Assembly: GCA_963813895.1 (NCBI GenBank)
Contig: CAWFAS010000004.1
Location: forward strand, 558,001 to 622,000
Reading direction: 5' to 3'
Length of the DNA: 64,000 bases
DNA from: DASZWJ01 sp963813895
GTDB lineage: Bacteria; Pseudomonadota; Gammaproteobacteria; JAURND01
The translations under genes were made by a program, and so were the position numbers. How positions within the stretch are numbered: position 1 is the first letter of the stretch; each line of letters begins with the position of its first letter. Positions 36,505 through 44,556 of the stretch are shown piece after piece. The notes beneath the pieces were generated by a model. That model did not search any database, had not been told where the DNA came from, and was given only the letters and a program-made list of their open reading frames with translations.

Positions 36505-36821
36505 GATGTTTGCCCCGCAATATGCAGGTACACATCGATAAATACAGCCAACGCGACAATACCGGCAAAAACAATCATGTTGCGGGATTTAATAAACATG
36601 ACAATAGCAAGAATGGCTTCGCCCGTATAAAGATAGACTTTGCCTGTGCCATTAAATGTTGCCCACCAACTCGCATCGGTTCCTTTCAGTAAATCTGTGC
36701 TGTCGGCAAAAGCATTTACATAGCAGCCAAAAAACAAACCCAAAGCCAGCAATACTTTAAAAACAATTTGCAAACGAGGGTCTGCCAGGCTGTACCAAAG
36801 TGATTGACATAACGATTTCAT
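36501..36821 (-). CDS. traA: Conjugative pilin TraA
   Basis: 106 aa. A long leader ends near ALGLFFGCYVNAFA, a good leader-peptidase site, giving a mature pilin of about 66 residues beginning DSTDLLKGTD. Two hydrophobic stretches (YTGEAILAIVMFI; FAGIVALAVFIDVYL) separated by a short basic loop match the F-type pilin hairpin. First gene of the core tra series. Sequence outside this plan is divergent, as is usual for pilins. Confidence 0.85.
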   Translation of the reverse strand: MKSLCQSLWYSLADPRLQIVFKVLLALGLFFGCYVNAFADSTDLLKGTDASWWATFNGTGKVYLYTGEAILAIVMFIKSRNMIVFAGIVALAVFIDVYLHIAGQTS

Positions 36822-36873
36822 AATGATGTCCTCGAAAAATGGTAAATAAATCAGTTAGAGTTAATGTCATAAA

Positions 36874-37251
36874 TTAATAAGAATCGTCTTCATCTTCTTC
36901 AAAAGATTCAGCTTCTTCAGCAGAGATAGATTTGGCCGCCGGCTTGCCATAATGCTTTGGATGTAGTCGTTCCAATCTCCAGGCAGCAGCTTTCCAATGT
37001 TTGGCAGTGGCTTGATTGATTCTGAGCAGAAGAGAGATTACTAACTCAGCGTTAGCTTTTTCGATTTGTTGCCAAAACAAATAAAGTGTTCCGCCCTCTG
37101 GTTCAAACTTACTCTTTTGGATCCAGCGCTTTAAAGTGCGACGACTGATACCGGCATATTGCGCAGCATGTTCCAGCGATGCACCGATGCGTAAAGCCTC
37201 ACAAATACGTGTCTTGATGGTTTCTGTGGGTTCAATGGTAGGTCTAACCAT
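36874..37251 (-). CDS. Small helix-turn-helix protein, terminase-small-subunit-like
   Basis: 125 aa from ATG 37251, preferred over 37314. The N-terminal homeodomain-like HTH is HAAQYAGISRRTLKRWIQKS, followed by a helical region (KHWKAAAWRLERLHPKHYGK) as in phage terminase small subunits, and an acidic C-terminus. In an ICE it is more likely a DNA-binding accessory factor (a TraM/TraJ-like job at oriT or the tra promoter is speculation) than a packaging protein. Lies directly upstream of traA on the same strand. Confidence 0.7.
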   Translation of the reverse strand: MVRPTIEPTETIKTRICEALRIGASLEHAAQYAGISRRTLKRWIQKSKFEPEGGTLYLFWQQIEKANAELVISLLLRINQATAKHWKAAAWRLERLHPKHYGKPAAKSISAEEAESFEEDEDDSY

Positions 37252-37366
37252 AAAAATATTTCTCGATAATGCGCAATCAGCATTGTCTGGATAAAATAAA
37301 GAGCATGAGTACAAACGAATTTTTTTAAAGATGGGGCAAAACGGGCAAAACTCCTAAACGGAATTT

Positions 37367-38620
37367 TTAATGCGATGCTGATTGGCGTTTAAATTCTACT
37401 TCTGCAATGCTACATCCATCAGCAACCAAGGTAGCAGTGCCTTGCGTTTGAAGCTGCCAACGGCGAATAATCACATCGACGTAACGCGGCTGAATTTCCA
37501 TAACAAAAGCATTGCGCTGGTTGTAGTGACAAGCCATTAACGTCGAACCAGAACCGCCAAACAGATCCATCACCCGATCACCCGGTAGACTGCTGTTATG
37601 CAACGCTTGTTCAATCAGGGCAATGGGTTTCATAGTGGGATGTAAATCGCTATTCACTGGGCGATCGAAACACCATAATGTGCTTTGACGGTTATCACCA
37701 TACCAAGTATCTGTTTGACCGGTACGATGGCAATAGAGAATCGGTTCATGCTGGGTTTTATAACGGCCAAAATTCAACACGAAGTGCTGTTTAGCCCAGA
37801 TTAAAACATTTCGGACGGAATAATCCGCTGCTACTAACACGGCTTGCAATGCTGGTAAATGTTGATCCGCATGACATAAATAAAGAGAAGCTTCTGGCTC
37901 AGCATGCATAGCCATTTGACATAGTGCATTTTCTAGGAGTTGATAATAGGCATCTGATGGCAGGTCATCATTATATACATCACGCCTGCCTCCCTTACGT
38001 CTTGCTTTGGGCCCGCCTTGATAACTAACATTGTATGGTGGGTCGGTAAAAATCAGGTCGGCTTTTTGCCCATCCATAAGCTGTTGAACCTGCTCAGGAT
38101 TAGTTGCATCACCGCACATCAACCGGTGAGACCCCAAAAGCCAAATATCTCCCAATTGACTGATTACCTTTTTATCGGCAGGATTGATACTATCGGGATC
38201 AAGGGATATTTCATCAGTCGAACCCAGTAGCTGTGTGAGTTCAGATTCGCGGAAACCAGTCAGAGATAGGTCTATATCCAACTCTTGCAAAGCCGCCAAT
38301 TCTTCGCTTAAGCCTTTGGTGTCCCATCGTGATTCATCGGACAGGCGGTTGTCTGCTAAGCGGTAACTGCGGACTTGTGCATCTGTTAGATTGGTAGCAC
38401 ACAATACCGGGACTTGTGCCATCTTAAGCTTTTGAGCAGCCTGCCAGCGAGCATGACCCACGATAATTATGTTATCTTTATCAACGACGATGGGCTGTTG
38501 CCAACCATAGGTAGACAAGCTTTTAGTGAGTTTTTCGACGGTAGTAGTATTTTTACGTGGGTTGTTCTCATAAGGACGGATTTGGTCTGGGGATATCCAA
38601 TTAATCTGCATAAGATTCAT
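37367..38620 (-). CDS. ParB-domain DNA methyltransferase
   Basis: 417 aa from ATG 38620. Residues ~1-95 are a ParB/sulfiredoxin-type domain (IRPYENNPRKNTTTVEKL, IIIVGHARWQAA). The remainder is a beta-class N4/N6 amino-methyltransferase with DPPYNVSYQGG at 193-203 and the SAM motif MDLFGGSGSTLMACHYNQRN near the end. No restriction partner is nearby. Such solitary enzymes are common on phages and ICEs and may protect incoming DNA or regulate transfer. It lies at the head of the tra operon behind two terminators. Confidence 0.9.
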   Translation of the reverse strand: MNLMQINWISPDQIRPYENNPRKNTTTVEKLTKSLSTYGWQQPIVVDKDNIIIVGHARWQAAQKLKMAQVPVLCATNLTDAQVRSYRLADNRLSDESRWDTKGLSEELAALQELDIDLSLTGFRESELTQLLGSTDEISLDPDSINPADKKVISQLGDIWLLGSHRLMCGDATNPEQVQQLMDGQKADLIFTDPPYNVSYQGGPKARRKGGRRDVYNDDLPSDAYYQLLENALCQMAMHAEPEASLYLCHADQHLPALQAVLVAADYSVRNVLIWAKQHFVLNFGRYKTQHEPILYCHRTGQTDTWYGDNRQSTLWCFDRPVNSDLHPTMKPIALIEQALHNSSLPGDRVMDLFGGSGSTLMACHYNQRNAFVMEIQPRYVDVIIRRWQLQTQGTATLVADGCSIAEVEFKRQSASH

Positions 38621-38639
38621 CTCTACAAATTGCAGGCAT

Positions 38640-38673
38640 AAAAAAACCCACAAAGCCGAAGGCCAAGTGGGTT
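38640..38673 (-). terminator. Rho-independent terminator 1 ahead of the methyltransferase
   Basis: On the minus strand AACCCAC (38667-38673) pairs with GTGGGTT (38645-38651) around a GCC/GGC inner stem, followed by a run of seven T (38640-38646). Lies 20 bp upstream of the methyltransferase ATG and 18 bp from a second terminator. Confidence 0.8.
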
Positions 38674-38690
38674 CAGGGAGTTTTAGACAT

Positions 38691-38714
38691 AAAAAAACCT
38701 GCATCCGCAGGTTT
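38691..38714 (-). terminator. Rho-independent terminator 2 ahead of the methyltransferase
   Basis: Minus strand: AAACCTGC, 4-nt loop GGAT, GCAGGTTT, then T through 38691. An 8-bp perfect stem with a tight loop and U-tract; a textbook terminator. It begins only about 20 nt after the predicted start of the promoter at 38742-38771, which suggests attenuation or a very short RNA. Confidence 0.85.
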
Positions 38715-38741
38715 CAGTTACAACTATGTCACGATAGAGAA

Positions 38742-38771
38742 TTTATAGCACCTTTGGTTTTACAAAGTCAA
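38742..38771 (-). promoter_or_regulatory. Possible promoter at the head of the tra region
   Basis: Minus strand TTGACT (38766-38771) and TATAAA (38742-38747) with an 18-bp spacer. Transcription would start near 38735, then meet two terminators before the methyltransferase. A fair but not perfect match. Confidence 0.5.
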
Positions 38772-38865
38772 GAAAAAATTTTACTTTATTTTAAAAAAGA
38801 AAATACATGAGAAAAATCATGTCTGTATGATTAGTCATTGCTCTCCCATTGCAGAGGAATTTTTT

Positions 38866-39285
38866 ATGATGCTACCTATTTTCGCAGGAAATGCAGAAGA
38901 TCGGGACTTTCTTGAGAATAAAATTGTTGAATTTAACCAACTAAAAATTCCTTTTACACAAGAGGAAAATTTTATCCACTTGGATTATGTCATAAAAGAT
39001 GAAGATATCACTGTAGGCGGTATTACAGCTACTGTATATTGTTGGAAATGCTTGTATGTAAATGTCCTTTGGATTAATGAACAATACCGCAACCAGGGAT
39101 TAGGCATAAAATTGCTGAGCAAAGTAGAGGAAGAAGCTAAAAAATTGGGTTGTCATTTATCACACTTGGACACTTTCGATTTTCAAGCTAAAGATTTCTA
39201 TTTAAAAAATGGATATACCATCTTTGGTGTGTTAAATGATTGTCCAATAGGACATTCGCGATTTTACTTAAGTAAAAAACTATAG
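38866..39285 (+). CDS. GNAT N-acetyltransferase (small, relative of 57440)
   Basis: 139 aa from ATG 38866, set by an AGAGGA site 7 nt upstream. Acetyl-CoA motif QYRNQGLGIKLLSKVEEEA; C-terminal FYLKNGYTIFG. Same subfamily and length as the protein at 57440 (LYVNVLWINEQYR against LYVDQLWIDESLR), so the element carries two divergent copies. Substrate unknown. First gene of the plus-strand cassette after the tra head. Confidence 0.85.
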   Translation: MMLPIFAGNAEDRDFLENKIVEFNQLKIPFTQEENFIHLDYVIKDEDITVGGITATVYCWKCLYVNVLWINEQYRNQGLGIKLLSKVEEEAKKLGCHLSHLDTFDFQAKDFYLKNGYTIFGVLNDCPIGHSRFYLSKKL

Positions 39286-39335
39286 AAATCGTCCAAATTA
39301 TCTTATTTTTAAATTTCCTATAATCTGGAGTATTT

Positions 39336-39881
39336 ATGAAAGCACATTGCGCCGTATTCATTGCCACTAGCTTGGATGGTTTTATTGCTCGCGAAGATGG
39401 GCGAATTGACTGGTTGGATCAAGCCAATTTAGCAGTTCCAGCTGGAGAAGATTGTGGCTTTGCTGAATTTATGGCAACCATTGATGTGCTGGTAATGGGA
39501 AGAAATACTTTTGAGCAGGTTCTCTCGTTTGGGCAGTGGCCTTATGGAAAAACGTCAGTGATTGTCATGAGCCATTCACTACAATCATTGCCGTTGATTT
39601 CGCCCGCAACAGTTTCATTATCGGCTGAAGATCCCGAAAAATTAGTGGAAAAGCTTAGCAAACAGGGAGTCAAACGAATTTATGTGGATGGCGGATTTAC
39701 TATTCAAAGTTTTTTGGCAAAAAACCTCATTGATGAAATTACCATCACAACAGTACCTATTGTACTCGGTTCGGGTAAGCCATTGTTTGGTGATTTAATG
39801 CAGGACATCCATCTGAGACTAATAGAAAGCAAATCTTATAATTTTGGTTTTGTACAGAGTAAATACCAAGTTATTTTTTAA
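39336..39881 (+). CDS. RibD C-terminal/dihydrofolate-reductase-fold protein
   Basis: 181 aa. N-terminal FIATSLDGFIAREDGRIDWL and later VLVMGRNTFEQV with the GGFTIQSFLA loop are the RibD-C (YwjB/YyaP) family pattern. These are NADPH-dependent reductases with the DHFR fold and mostly unassigned substrates. A DHFR-like drug-bypass role is possible but not shown. Second gene of the 38.9-42.6 kb plus-strand cassette. Confidence 0.88.
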   Translation: MKAHCAVFIATSLDGFIAREDGRIDWLDQANLAVPAGEDCGFAEFMATIDVLVMGRNTFEQVLSFGQWPYGKTSVIVMSHSLQSLPLISPATVSLSAEDPEKLVEKLSKQGVKRIYVDGGFTIQSFLAKNLIDEITITTVPIVLGSGKPLFGDLMQDIHLRLIESKSYNFGFVQSKYQVIF

Positions 39882-39960
39882 TCGAGTACTTTAGGTGATC
39901 ATTTTTGCAAACTACAATACATATTCCAAATATAAATAAATTTCTGAGTTAGAGTTACCG

Positions 39961-40860
39961 ATGGCTAATCACGATAAAATTTCTATTGATATCCCACAAG
40001 TACAGGCGCTTATTGCTGAACAGTTTCCAGAATGGGCTAATTTAGAAATTAAACCGGTCGCATCTGGCGGATGGGATAATAAAACATTTCATCTAGGTCG
40101 ATACATGACAATTCGACTGCCAACTCACGCCCAATATTCCGATCAGGTGAAGAAAGAACAATATTGGCTGCCAAAATTAGCACCGAAATTACCTTTACCT
40201 ATCGCTACCCCACTTAAAATGGGTAACCCTGGAGCGGGATATCCTTTTTGTTGGTCTATTTATAAATGGCTGGATGGCGATACTGCATCGATTGAACGTA
40301 TCATTAATTTGAATCAATTCGCTAAAGACTTAGCTGAATTCTTAAGCGCATTACAGCACTGTGATATTACCGACGGCCCTTTGCCAGGAGAGCATAACTT
40401 TTATCGTGGCGGTAATCTTGTAATTTATGATTCTGAAACTAGGGGGGCCATAAAAAATTTAGATGATAAAAATTATAGAGAAGCCGTGACAGAGGTTTGG
40501 AATCTGGCGCTTGCATCCACTTGGCAACTTCCTCCCGTTTGGATTCATGGGGATATCGCTGTTGGCAATTTATTAGTGAATAATGGACAATTATGTGCTG
40601 TCATTGATTTTGGCCAACTAGGCATGGGTGATCCAGCCTGTGATTTGGTCGTTGCTTGGACTTTATTTACAGCCAAAAATCGCGATACTTTCCGCACTGT
40701 ACTCAATCTTGATAAAGAGACTTGGGCGCGCGGACGTGGTTGGGCACTGTGGAAGGCTTTATGCTGGGCATTTCCAGGCGAAAAACGTGTCGATTGGCGC
40801 GTTATTGATGAAATACTTGCAGATCATCGAATGAACAAAATGGCATCCTCTAGTAAGTAG
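39961..40860 (+). CDS. Aminoglycoside phosphotransferase-family kinase
   Basis: 299 aa. Nucleotide-binding N-lobe (VASGGWDNKTFHLGRYMTIR), catalytic loop IHGDIAVGNLLV (HxDxxxxN), and metal site AVIDFGQLGMGDPACDL. This is closer to true APHs than the two DWE-type paralogues in the window. Substrate not assigned. Followed 10 bp later by a GNAT and a VanX-like gene in what looks like one operon. Confidence 0.9.
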   Translation: MANHDKISIDIPQVQALIAEQFPEWANLEIKPVASGGWDNKTFHLGRYMTIRLPTHAQYSDQVKKEQYWLPKLAPKLPLPIATPLKMGNPGAGYPFCWSIYKWLDGDTASIERIINLNQFAKDLAEFLSALQHCDITDGPLPGEHNFYRGGNLVIYDSETRGAIKNLDDKNYREAVTEVWNLALASTWQLPPVWIHGDIAVGNLLVNNGQLCAVIDFGQLGMGDPACDLVVAWTLFTAKNRDTFRTVLNLDKETWARGRGWALWKALCWAFPGEKRVDWRVIDEILADHRMNKMASSSK

Positions 40861-40869
40861 ACAACAACA

Positions 40870-41409
40870 ATGAAATTAGATATTCAAATTACAATAGCTG
40901 CAATGGCAGATTACCCGGTGATTCAAAACATGGCGAGGTTTTATGCTTATGAACTTTCTCGTTCATGTGGATTCTTGTCGGAAGATTGGACAATGCCCGA
41001 AGATGGATTATATACGTGCTTTGATCTAAAGCCTTATTTTGAAGAGGATTCGCGTCGTGCATATTTGGTTCGGGTCAATAGCGAATTAGCTGGCTTTGTA
41101 TTACTCAACAAAATCGTATTTGATAAGCATAGCAATTGGAATATGGGAGAATTTTTTATTTTGGCTAAGTTTCAAGGCAAAGGTGTAGGCAGTTATGTGG
41201 CACAAACCATATGGGATCAAAATCCCGGCATTTGGGAAGTTCCTGTGATCCCGGAAAATCAATCAGCATCAAAATTTTGGCATAAGACAATCAGTCATTA
41301 TATGCAAAACCAATATCAAGCTGACACAAAATTGGCTCGACCCGGTCAGCACCAACCCTATCGCATTATTTTTACTTTTGATACGCAATTAAGGAGGCAA
41401 AACAAATGA
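40870..41409 (+). CDS. GNAT N-acetyltransferase
   Basis: 179 aa with the acetyl-CoA motif FQGKGVGSYVAQTIWDQ and upstream strand WNMGEFFILAKF. Predicted acetyltransferase of a small molecule or peptide. Its stop overlaps the start of the VanX-like gene by 4 bp, so the two are translationally coupled. Confidence 0.88.
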   Translation: MKLDIQITIAAMADYPVIQNMARFYAYELSRSCGFLSEDWTMPEDGLYTCFDLKPYFEEDSRRAYLVRVNSELAGFVLLNKIVFDKHSNWNMGEFFILAKFQGKGVGSYVAQTIWDQNPGIWEVPVIPENQSASKFWHKTISHYMQNQYQADTKLARPGQHQPYRIIFTFDTQLRRQNK

Positions 41410-42095
41410 ACTCAGTTGATTGTGTCGAGATCGTTTCAATCGTTGACCCCAAAGTGTTAGCTATTCCTGTGCAGGAATGTGGCGAAGGCATGGTGGATTT
41501 AACACAGCAAGAAGCCCTTATGTTTGGCGAATCTCCTGAAATACCTAATAATCAGGATTATACTAAAATTCGCGTCACGGTTTATGAAAAGTTGTTAGTA
41601 GCACAACAACTCTTGCCTACCCATCTGAAATTTTGCTTGTACGAAGGCTATAGAAGTTTGCAATTACAAGAACAATTATTTAATCAACGCTATCAAATAT
41701 TAAAGCAAAAATACCCGGACTGGGAGCATCAACATCTTTTCCAAGAAACAATAAAGATGGTTTCTCCCACCATTAATTTAGATGGCTCTGCAAATATACC
41801 GCCTCACGCCACTGGAGCAGCTATCGACATTTATCTAGTCGATACCAATAGCGAAGTGGTTGAGATGGGTATTCGTACTGCAGATTGGATGCAAGATTAT
41901 GACGGTTCATTATCACAAACTGATTCTGCAATTATATCCGATACTGCAAAACATCATCGCTCCATCATGAGTCATGCGCTTTCATCTGTCGGTTTTGCCA
42001 ATTGCCCAACGGAATATTGGCATTGGTCGTATGGTGACCGCTACTGGGCGCATCAGTTTAAGATGCCTTGCGCTTTATACGGAATTGTTTTATGA
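41406..42095 (+). CDS. D-alanyl-D-alanine dipeptidase, VanX/DdpX type
   Basis: 229 aa zinc dipeptidase (family M15D). The metal site is complete: PHATGAAIDI gives His134 and Asp141, EYWHW gives Glu203 and His206; the substrate arginine is in GYRSLQ. No signal peptide, so cytoplasmic. VanX normally works with VanH and VanA to give vancomycin resistance, but neither is present. A DdpX-like role in D-Ala-D-Ala recycling, or cell-wall remodelling, is more likely. Confidence 0.92.
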   Translation: MNSVDCVEIVSIVDPKVLAIPVQECGEGMVDLTQQEALMFGESPEIPNNQDYTKIRVTVYEKLLVAQQLLPTHLKFCLYEGYRSLQLQEQLFNQRYQILKQKYPDWEHQHLFQETIKMVSPTINLDGSANIPPHATGAAIDIYLVDTNSEVVEMGIRTADWMQDYDGSLSQTDSAIISDTAKHHRSIMSHALSSVGFANCPTEYWHWSYGDRYWAHQFKMPCALYGIVL

Positions 42096-42178
42096 CTTAC
42101 ATTACGCGCGCATAAGCACAAATAGTTTTATTTTTATAGAAATATTAACTAAGATTCACCCCTTAAAGGAAAATGCCC

Positions 42179-42586
42179 ATGCACGAAAATGAAAAAATCA
42201 TTAGAAGATACTTTGATGAAGCTTGGAATCAGGGAAAGCTGGAAGTGCTAGATGAAGTCATCGACCCTAATTATATAAATCATAGCCCTGGGCTGCCTAA
42301 CCCTTTACCAGGACCTAATGGATTGAAGCCTATTATTGCAGCTATTCGCACTGGCTTCCCTGATTTGCATTTCCAGATAGATGATCTCATTATTGCAGAA
42401 AATAAAGTCGCTGTTAGATGCACTATGCAAGGCACACATTTAGGTGATTTATTTGGTATACCGCCTACAGGTAAAAAAGTGAAGGTTAACCAAATGCAAA
42501 TAGAATATATAAAAAATGGAAAAATATTCGAGCACTGGCGGCAATCAGACGATATGGGCATGATGAAACAGTTGGGGCAAATTTAG
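42179..42586 (+). CDS. SnoaL-like ester cyclase
   Basis: 135 aa from ATG 42179, 8 nt after AAGGA. NTF2-like fold of the SnoaL polyketide-cyclase group (YINHSPGLPNPLPGPNG; KIFEHWRQSDDMGMMKQLG). Many such proteins are general small-molecule enzymes of unknown substrate. Last gene of the cassette. A second SnoaL gene in the window, at 17369, is broken. Confidence 0.85.
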   Translation: MHENEKIIRRYFDEAWNQGKLEVLDEVIDPNYINHSPGLPNPLPGPNGLKPIIAAIRTGFPDLHFQIDDLIIAENKVAVRCTMQGTHLGDLFGIPPTGKKVKVNQMQIEYIKNGKIFEHWRQSDDMGMMKQLGQI

Positions 42587-42600
42587 TTTGATTTTGTTAT

Positions 42601-42774
42601 TTATTCAAGAATCAGAGATTGCAAATTGTCTTCCGTATAAAAAATATTTTGGAGTTTAAAACTAGGAAACTGTGGGTACAGTATTAAAACATCAACCTGT
42701 TCATTAGCAACGACCAATGATTCACTGGTCTTAGTATCAACGCCAGTAGTGATCCTACGCATTGGTTTTAACAT
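42601..42774 (-). pseudogene. Cupin-like N-terminal fragment (57 aa)
   Basis: Minus-strand frame with a strong site (GGAGGTG, 4 nt before ATG). It starts MLKPMRRITTGVD, which resembles the N-terminus of small cupin proteins, but stops after 57 codons, too short for a cupin barrel. Probably a gene cut off when the neighbouring SnoaL cassette was inserted. It may still be translated. Confidence 0.4.
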
Positions 42775-42823
42775 GAAGCACCTCCATTGTTGTGATTTTT
42801 TTGACTAATTTTTTGCTAACCTT

Positions 42824-43897
42824 TTAGCTACAAATACCATTAATAGGTGGATTTCTTGTAAATTCATGCTCAACAAATGTTGGGTATGAATTTGCGAATA
42901 GTTTAGTCAGGCTGGAATTTAATTCTTTATATTTTATTAATTGTCTTCCTCTGCTGTCAGTCGTTATGGAGTCGAGCATTCTCAAATTAATATATGAGCT
43001 ATTTAAATCTCCATCATTACTGACCACCATGCTGCTCACTGTACCATAGATTTTATCATTGCCACTAGTTAGATAGACCGATTTAAATCCCTGCAAATTT
43101 GAACGGAATAAACTGGTATTTTGACAGCTATTTGCAGCTCTATCGTTGGAGACATTAGAGCTGGTATTCATAAGCCAGCTTAGCGCTGCATTCATATTTC
43201 CCACATTTGCATTGAGAAGATCAGTAATTTTTTGTAACCTATTTTGGGAACTATCAAAAGAATCTGGATTGGCTTTTAAGTTATTTAGAGGGGCATATTC
43301 TTGCGTTAAATAATGGTTGGTGTGAGCAAAATTATCACCGCGTTTAGATAAAACTTGATAGGTAAATTTACGCACCGGATCTAGATTATTGTCGGCATAG
43401 GCTACTTCAACGGTTAGTATCTTTTTGCCGTCGGCAATTTGATAAAAATGTGGATCGGCGACACTGAATATTTTTGATAAGAAAGGAAGTATTTCATCAA
43501 CGGTATTAAAATTTTGTAAGATACCGTATTTAATCATGCCTTCTGCCGTTCCATTTTCTGGCTGCTGAAATCTTCTATTTTGTTTCGCATTAGATGGCAA
43601 TGGAGAATCTTCTTCGATAATGGTTAGCCCATGCTGGTTTATCCCCATGGACACATTATTTTTTGACGTGAGTGCATAAAATTCATTGTTGTGATTATAG
43701 TTATTTTCGTACCAATTATTAAATTGTTGTATCGGCATCATACGCTCAAACTTCTGAGGTTGATAAAAATAATCGCGATTTCTTCCCATTAATGTTCCAG
43801 ACTCGGTGATTATTCCAAATCCAGTGCACGCATTGGCAAATTGGGAAATCAATATCATGGTAGCTAAAATAAACGTTTTCATTTTCATCATTCTCAT
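42824..43897 (-). CDS. Linear amide C-N hydrolase (choloylglycine/penicillin acylase-type Ntn enzyme)
   Basis: 357 aa. Signal peptide (FILATMILISQFANA) followed directly by CTGFGIITESGTLMGRNRDY. In this family Cys1 exposed by processing is the nucleophile, and the NRD Asp matches the active site. Exported to the periplasm or beyond. Substrates in relatives include bile salts, penicillin V and N-acyl homoserine lactones. Some Legionella carry such enzymes. A beta-lactam or quorum-signal role is possible given the neighbourhood. Confidence 0.85.
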   Translation of the reverse strand: MRMMKMKTFILATMILISQFANACTGFGIITESGTLMGRNRDYFYQPQKFERMMPIQQFNNWYENNYNHNNEFYALTSKNNVSMGINQHGLTIIEEDSPLPSNAKQNRRFQQPENGTAEGMIKYGILQNFNTVDEILPFLSKIFSVADPHFYQIADGKKILTVEVAYADNNLDPVRKFTYQVLSKRGDNFAHTNHYLTQEYAPLNNLKANPDSFDSSQNRLQKITDLLNANVGNMNAALSWLMNTSSNVSNDRAANSCQNTSLFRSNLQGFKSVYLTSGNDKIYGTVSSMVVSNDGDLNSSYINLRMLDSITTDSRGRQLIKYKELNSSLTKLFANSYPTFVEHEFTRNPPINGICS

Positions 43898-43920
43898 TTT
43901 GTCTATCTGCGGTAAGATAC

Positions 43921-44508
43921 CTAGGTCAAAGCTTGTTCAAAACCAGCAATAATCAAATTAATATAATTATCACGTATTTTTTGATTATGAAATATTTTCA
44001 AATCATCTTGAATGACAGCGTTGATGCTTGCCGCTAACCATATGGCGAGCAATTCAGCTGGTAGTGATTTTTTAATTTGTGAATGTTTCTGTAAATGATG
44101 AATGGCTGGAATCCAAGTGTCAGTCGCCGAAGGATTAGGTGCCAACAGTGCATCGCGTTTATCTTCCAGGCGCTGCCATTGCACAATTTTATGCAACAAA
44201 GGGGCGCGATCATAAAGGGCTAAACGCTGCTCAATCGCCTCTTCTAAAAATGCACGTAGAGAAGCTGGTTGAGGGTTAATTCTGCCGATTCGACCGTGTT
44301 CAGAGATTTCCGCCTTCACTTTTTTCCATAATTCCTCTTTATTACCAAAATGGTGAAAGATTAATGCCTCGTTCACTTTGGCTGCTTTGGCGATACTCAA
44401 AGTTGATGTGCCTGAAAATCCACCGGCTGCAAATAATTTAGTGGCCGCTTTAATAATAGCGTGGCGAGTTTTATCGGCGTCTTTGCGTTGGTTTAATTTA
44501 GGTTCCAT
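43921..44508 (-). CDS. TetR-family regulator
   Basis: 195 aa from ATG 44508. N-terminal HTH: HAIIKAATKLFAAGGFSGTS, then FHHFGNKEELW. The C-terminal ligand domain is generic. It lies downstream of the POT transporter on the same strand, and the transporter promoter contains a short palindrome (46039-46054) suited to TetR binding. Probable autoregulated transporter-repressor unit. Confidence 0.9.
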   Translation of the reverse strand: MEPKLNQRKDADKTRHAIIKAATKLFAAGGFSGTSTLSIAKAAKVNEALIFHHFGNKEELWKKVKAEISEHGRIGRINPQPASLRAFLEEAIEQRLALYDRAPLLHKIVQWQRLEDKRDALLAPNPSATDTWIPAIHHLQKHSQIKKSLPAELLAIWLAASINAVIQDDLKIFHNQKIRDNYINLIIAGFEQALT

Positions 44509-44556
44509 TGTGGTTACTCTCAGCAAAAATCTGCTTGGAATTTTAAATATTCATCT

